Positions 7,503 to 8,385 of a DNA stretch of 8,385 nucleotides are shown here, piece after piece; the stretch's first letter is position 1, and every line of letters begins with the position of its first letter. Below the pieces are notes generated by a model. It had not been told where the DNA came from. It ran no database searches and worked only from the letters and a program-made list of their open reading frames with translations. Source of the stretch: Bacteroidota bacterium (GTDB taxonomy: Bacteria > Bacteroidota > Bacteroidia > Flavobacteriales > Flavobacteriaceae). Both the position numbers and the translations under genes were made by a program. The DNA is taken from NCBI GenBank assembly GCA_022560715.1, contig JADFSQ010000062.1, positions 1 through 8,385 of the forward strand. The letters run 5' to 3'.

Positions 7503-7559
7503 ATCCCAAATTCCAAAGTAATCTTTATATTGGTGCTTGGAATTTAATATTTGAAATTT
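7487..7559 (+). repeat. AAATTCCAA direct/inverted repeat cluster in the methyltransferase-glycosyltransferase gap
   Basis: AAATTCCAA occurs at 7487-7495 and 7508-7516, with a one-mismatch copy AAATCCCAA at 7501-7509 overlapping the second. The exact inverse TTGGAATTT is at 7537-7545 and a looser inverse, TTTGAAATTT, lies at 7550-7559. The 9-bp arms at 7508-7516 and 7537-7545 can form a hairpin with a 20-nt loop. The block starts inside the methyltransferase 3' end and stops just before ATG 7563. I recall similar TTGGAATTT-rich spacers in other flavobacterial genomes, so it may be a dispersed intergenic repeat; a weak terminator role is possible. Confidence 0.6.
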
Positions 7560-7562
7560 TAA

Positions 7563-7649
7563 ATGAACATTTACATTGTCATACCAGCACATAACGAGGA
7601 AGATTCAATAGGTTTAACACTCGATTCTTTAGTTAATCAAACTCTTTTA
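7563..7649 (+). pseudogene. Family 2 glycosyltransferase, N-terminal fragment only
   Basis: The first 29 codons read as the start of a GT-A-fold family 2 glycosyltransferase: the opening strand IVIPAHNEE, then the helix SIGLTLDSLVNQTLL. In complete members this is followed by a strand and then an Asp-rich nucleotide-sugar motif (roughly VVVNDNSTD), and the protein runs to 250-330 aa. Here, after Leu29, the sequence changes to something with no GT2 features although the frame stays open, so no donor-binding Asp pair, DxD metal site or acceptor domain exists. It is the third gene of the same-strand group with the KAS III-like enzyme and the methyltransferase. Either the gene was interrupted in the cell, or the assembly joined an unrelated piece here. 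The start follows the repeat block with no Shine-Dalgarno. Confidence 0.75.
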
Positions 7650-7829
7650 GATGAATTTTTCAATGCAGATTATCAAGATAAAAAATCCGAATTAGGTGTA
7701 AGGGATAATTTTTACTTTATAATGGATGGCTTAGAAGCAGGTGGTTTTCCAAGGGATTATATTGGAAGTATAAATTCTTCCGAAGTTGAAAATTCAATAA
7801 AGATCGAACGTATTACCTCTTATAAAAAT
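7650..7829 (+). other. Coding-like fragment of an unrecognised protein, in frame with the GT2 start
   Basis: About 60 codons continue the glycosyltransferase frame but read as a different protein: DEFFNADYQDKKSELGV, then FYFIMDGLEAGGFPRDYIGS, then EVENSIKIERITSYKN. The other two plus frames and all three minus frames contain stops across this stretch, and the composition is protein-like, so this is probably the real frame of some gene. The MDGLEAGG...IGSI...KIERI arrangement faintly recalls the DG-x-n-IESIEV core of TonB-dependent receptor plug domains, but that is a guess. It lacks its own start and end. After about 7829 the plus frame runs on to 8021 but only as the antisense of the minus-strand gene (a hydrophobic Phe/Ile/Ser-rich shadow). 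Confidence 0.4.
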
Positions 7830-8047
7830 AAACCATCAAAATTTGAGAATCTTTCTATATTCCAAACTTTGAATTTTCTCTCTTTATTTATCTTAATTAT
7901 CTTCTCAATTTCCACTCCTGAATCAATTTCTGAAATTATTTCCAATACGTCTGTTGTTGTTGCTAAGCAATTTTTGGTAAATACATTGTACAAAATCCAT
8001 TTTCCATTTTTGGATGGTTGAATTATAATATCATTTGGTATTATCAT
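7820..8047 (-). CDS. 75-aa protein coupled to an ANL enzyme; PqqD/RRE-like domain possible, 3' end perhaps truncated
   Basis: It begins with ATG 8047-8045, overlapping the stop of the ANL fragment by one base (TAATG), so translation is probably coupled. The protein starts MIIPNDIIIQ; then NGKWILYNVFTKNCLAT looks like a beta-hairpin, followed by a helix (TTDVLEIISEI) and a short charged region ending KFKVWNIERFSNFDGLFL. A strand pair then helix of this kind resembles PqqD-type peptide-recognition (RRE) domains or the N-terminal parts of some radical SAM maturases; this is a weak fold-level impression, not a match to a named family. The stop at 7820-7822 falls close to where the neighbouring sequence changes character, so the natural protein could be longer and cut here. 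I consider this strand real and the overlapping plus frame a shadow. Confidence 0.55.
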   Translation of the reverse strand: MIIPNDIIIQPSKNGKWILYNVFTKNCLATTTDVLEIISEIDSGVEIEKIIKINKERKFKVWNIERFSNFDGLFL

Positions 8048-8163
8048 TATACATCATTTTTAAGATATAGTTCTCTAATTTGTGGTTTGTCGATTTTACC
8101 ATTAACAGTTTTAGGAATTTCATTTAACTCCATAAATTCAGTCATTAAATAACGTCCTGCAGG
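8047..8163 (-). pseudogene. C-terminal tail of an adenylate-forming (ANL) enzyme, 5' part missing
   Basis: The minus strand from about 8163 down to the TAA at 8049-8047 encodes a tail beginning AGRYLMTEFMELNEIPKT and continuing VNGKIDKPQIRELYLKNDV. This is the terminal motif (A10-like) of acyl/aryl-CoA ligases and NRPS adenylation domains; the Lys in NGKID is the conserved catalytic lysine that enters the active site for adenylation. Full enzymes are about 500 aa, so over 90% is missing. Reading upstream, the frame stays open only to a TAG at 8226-8224, and 8164-8223 translates to a Pro-rich stretch (KRLCPPPSYPSG) unlike an ANL domain. The break therefore lies near 8150-8170. It is immediately followed, with a TAATG overlap, by the 75-aa protein, implying both came from one operon. 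Confidence 0.75.
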
Positions 8164-8354
8164 GGCTTGCGTTCTATTAAGTTCCCCGGATGGATAGCTT
8201 GGGGGTGGGCAGAGTCTTTTATACTAAATAGTAAATCTCCATCTTTATCTTTCATCATAAAGTAAGTTGTTCCCATAAATTCTTGTGAGAAGTTGCCCCT
8301 GTATGTAAAAGCCATTCCCGGTTTGAGTGTTACTCCTTCTAATATCATGGTCAT
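8145..8354 (-). CDS. Unrecognised 69-aa protein with a Shine-Dalgarno start; 3' end may be spliced
   Basis: The frame runs from ATG 8354-8352 to a stop at 8147-8145: MTMILEGVTLKPGMAFTYRG, then FSQEFMGTTYFMMKDKDGDL, and a tail AHPQAIHPGNLIERKPLQ. I recognise no family. It appears soluble, possibly beta-rich. GGAG at 8366-8363, 8 nt before the ATG, is a good Shine-Dalgarno, unlike any other gene here; the ATG also overlaps a TGA of another frame as ATGA. GC in 8161-8220 is 53% against 25% in 8041-8100, so this piece has a different composition. The frame remains open to the window edge beyond the ATG, so a longer N-terminus is not excluded. Its last 6 codons overlap the ANL fragment in another frame, so the true C-terminus may lie elsewhere. 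Confidence 0.45.
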   Translation of the reverse strand: MTMILEGVTLKPGMAFTYRGNFSQEFMGTTYFMMKDKDGDLLFSIKDSAHPQAIHPGNLIERKPLQDVI

Positions 8355-8385
8355 CCTATTTTCTCCAATATTTTGGTTAACACAT
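8351..8385 (-). CDS. Possible last codons of an upstream gene, ATGA-coupled to the next gene
   Basis: A minus-strand frame entering from the right edge ends VLTKILEKIG and TGA at 8353-8351. Its stop overlaps the ATG of the next gene in the ATGA arrangement typical of coupled operon genes, and the Shine-Dalgarno for the next gene lies inside it. Only ten full codons are visible, so this is a suggestion from arrangement rather than protein similarity. Confidence 0.25.
   Translation of the reverse strand, partial: VLTKILEKIG

Noticed and set aside
7830..8021. Plus-strand continuation of the glycosyltransferase frame to a 152-aa protein with a hydrophobic C-terminal part
   Set aside because: It reads as the complement of the minus-strand gene coupled to the ANL tail; the Phe/Ile/Ser-rich stretch is the kind of false membrane segment an antisense frame produces.
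8320..8354. lacZ-alpha vector start (ATGACCATGAT)
   Set aside because: The match stops after the first codons; the sequence continues with ATTAGAAGG rather than polylinker DNA, so it is chance similarity.
1..8385. CRISPR arrays, tRNA or rRNA genes, transposases, integrases
   Set aside because: None was seen on either strand; the only clustered repeats are the AAATTCCAA copies, which lack CRISPR spacing.

Overview
The window is AT-rich, with genes typical of a marine or aquatic member of the Flavobacteriaceae (Bacteroidota). Three things point there. Protein sequences such as the glycine dehydrogenase N-terminus look flavobacterial. Clear Shine-Dalgarno sequences are absent before nearly all genes. 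Two good matches to the Bacteroidota -7 promoter element TAnnTTTG lie in the gcvP upstream region. The organism call is inference from these traits; no search was run.

Layout. (1) 1-1113, plus strand: the C-terminal half of an M3-family zinc oligopeptidase that enters from the left edge. (2) 1164-1997: an ECF sigma factor followed 6 nt later by a 90-aa soluble ZAS-type zinc anti-sigma factor, a compact regulatory pair. (3) 1971-2798, minus strand: a UbiA-like membrane protein with a degenerate first Asp-rich motif, whose 3' end overlaps the anti-sigma gene by 27 bp. (4) 2799-2913: a short divergent promoter region. (5) 2914-5763: a complete single-chain glycine dehydrogenase (gcvP); gcvT and gcvH are not in the window. 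(6) 5868-7649: a KAS III-like ketoacyl synthase, a small class I SAM methyltransferase, and the first ~29 codons of a family 2 glycosyltransferase, all plus strand and probably one surface-lipid or glycan-related group. A GC-rich hairpin sits at the methyltransferase start, and a cluster of AAATTCCAA repeats separates it from the glycosyltransferase.

From about 7650 to the right edge the gene order stops making sense. The glycosyltransferase breaks off after its first motif and runs in frame into unrelated coding sequence. By about 7830 this meets, tail to tail, a minus-strand pair: a 75-aa protein and the C-terminal tail of an adenylate-forming (ANL) enzyme. Near 8150-8165 the ANL tail abuts another minus-strand gene with higher GC and a real Shine-Dalgarno sequence. 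Three discontinuities in about 500 bp suggest either a chimeric contig end or a mosaic of gene remnants. That must be settled before reading any new system into this part.

I see no tRNA, rRNA, CRISPR array, transposase or complete mobile element. The best biological lead is the ECF sigma/ZAS pair, whose zinc ligands have the same spacing as those of the redox sensor RsrA.
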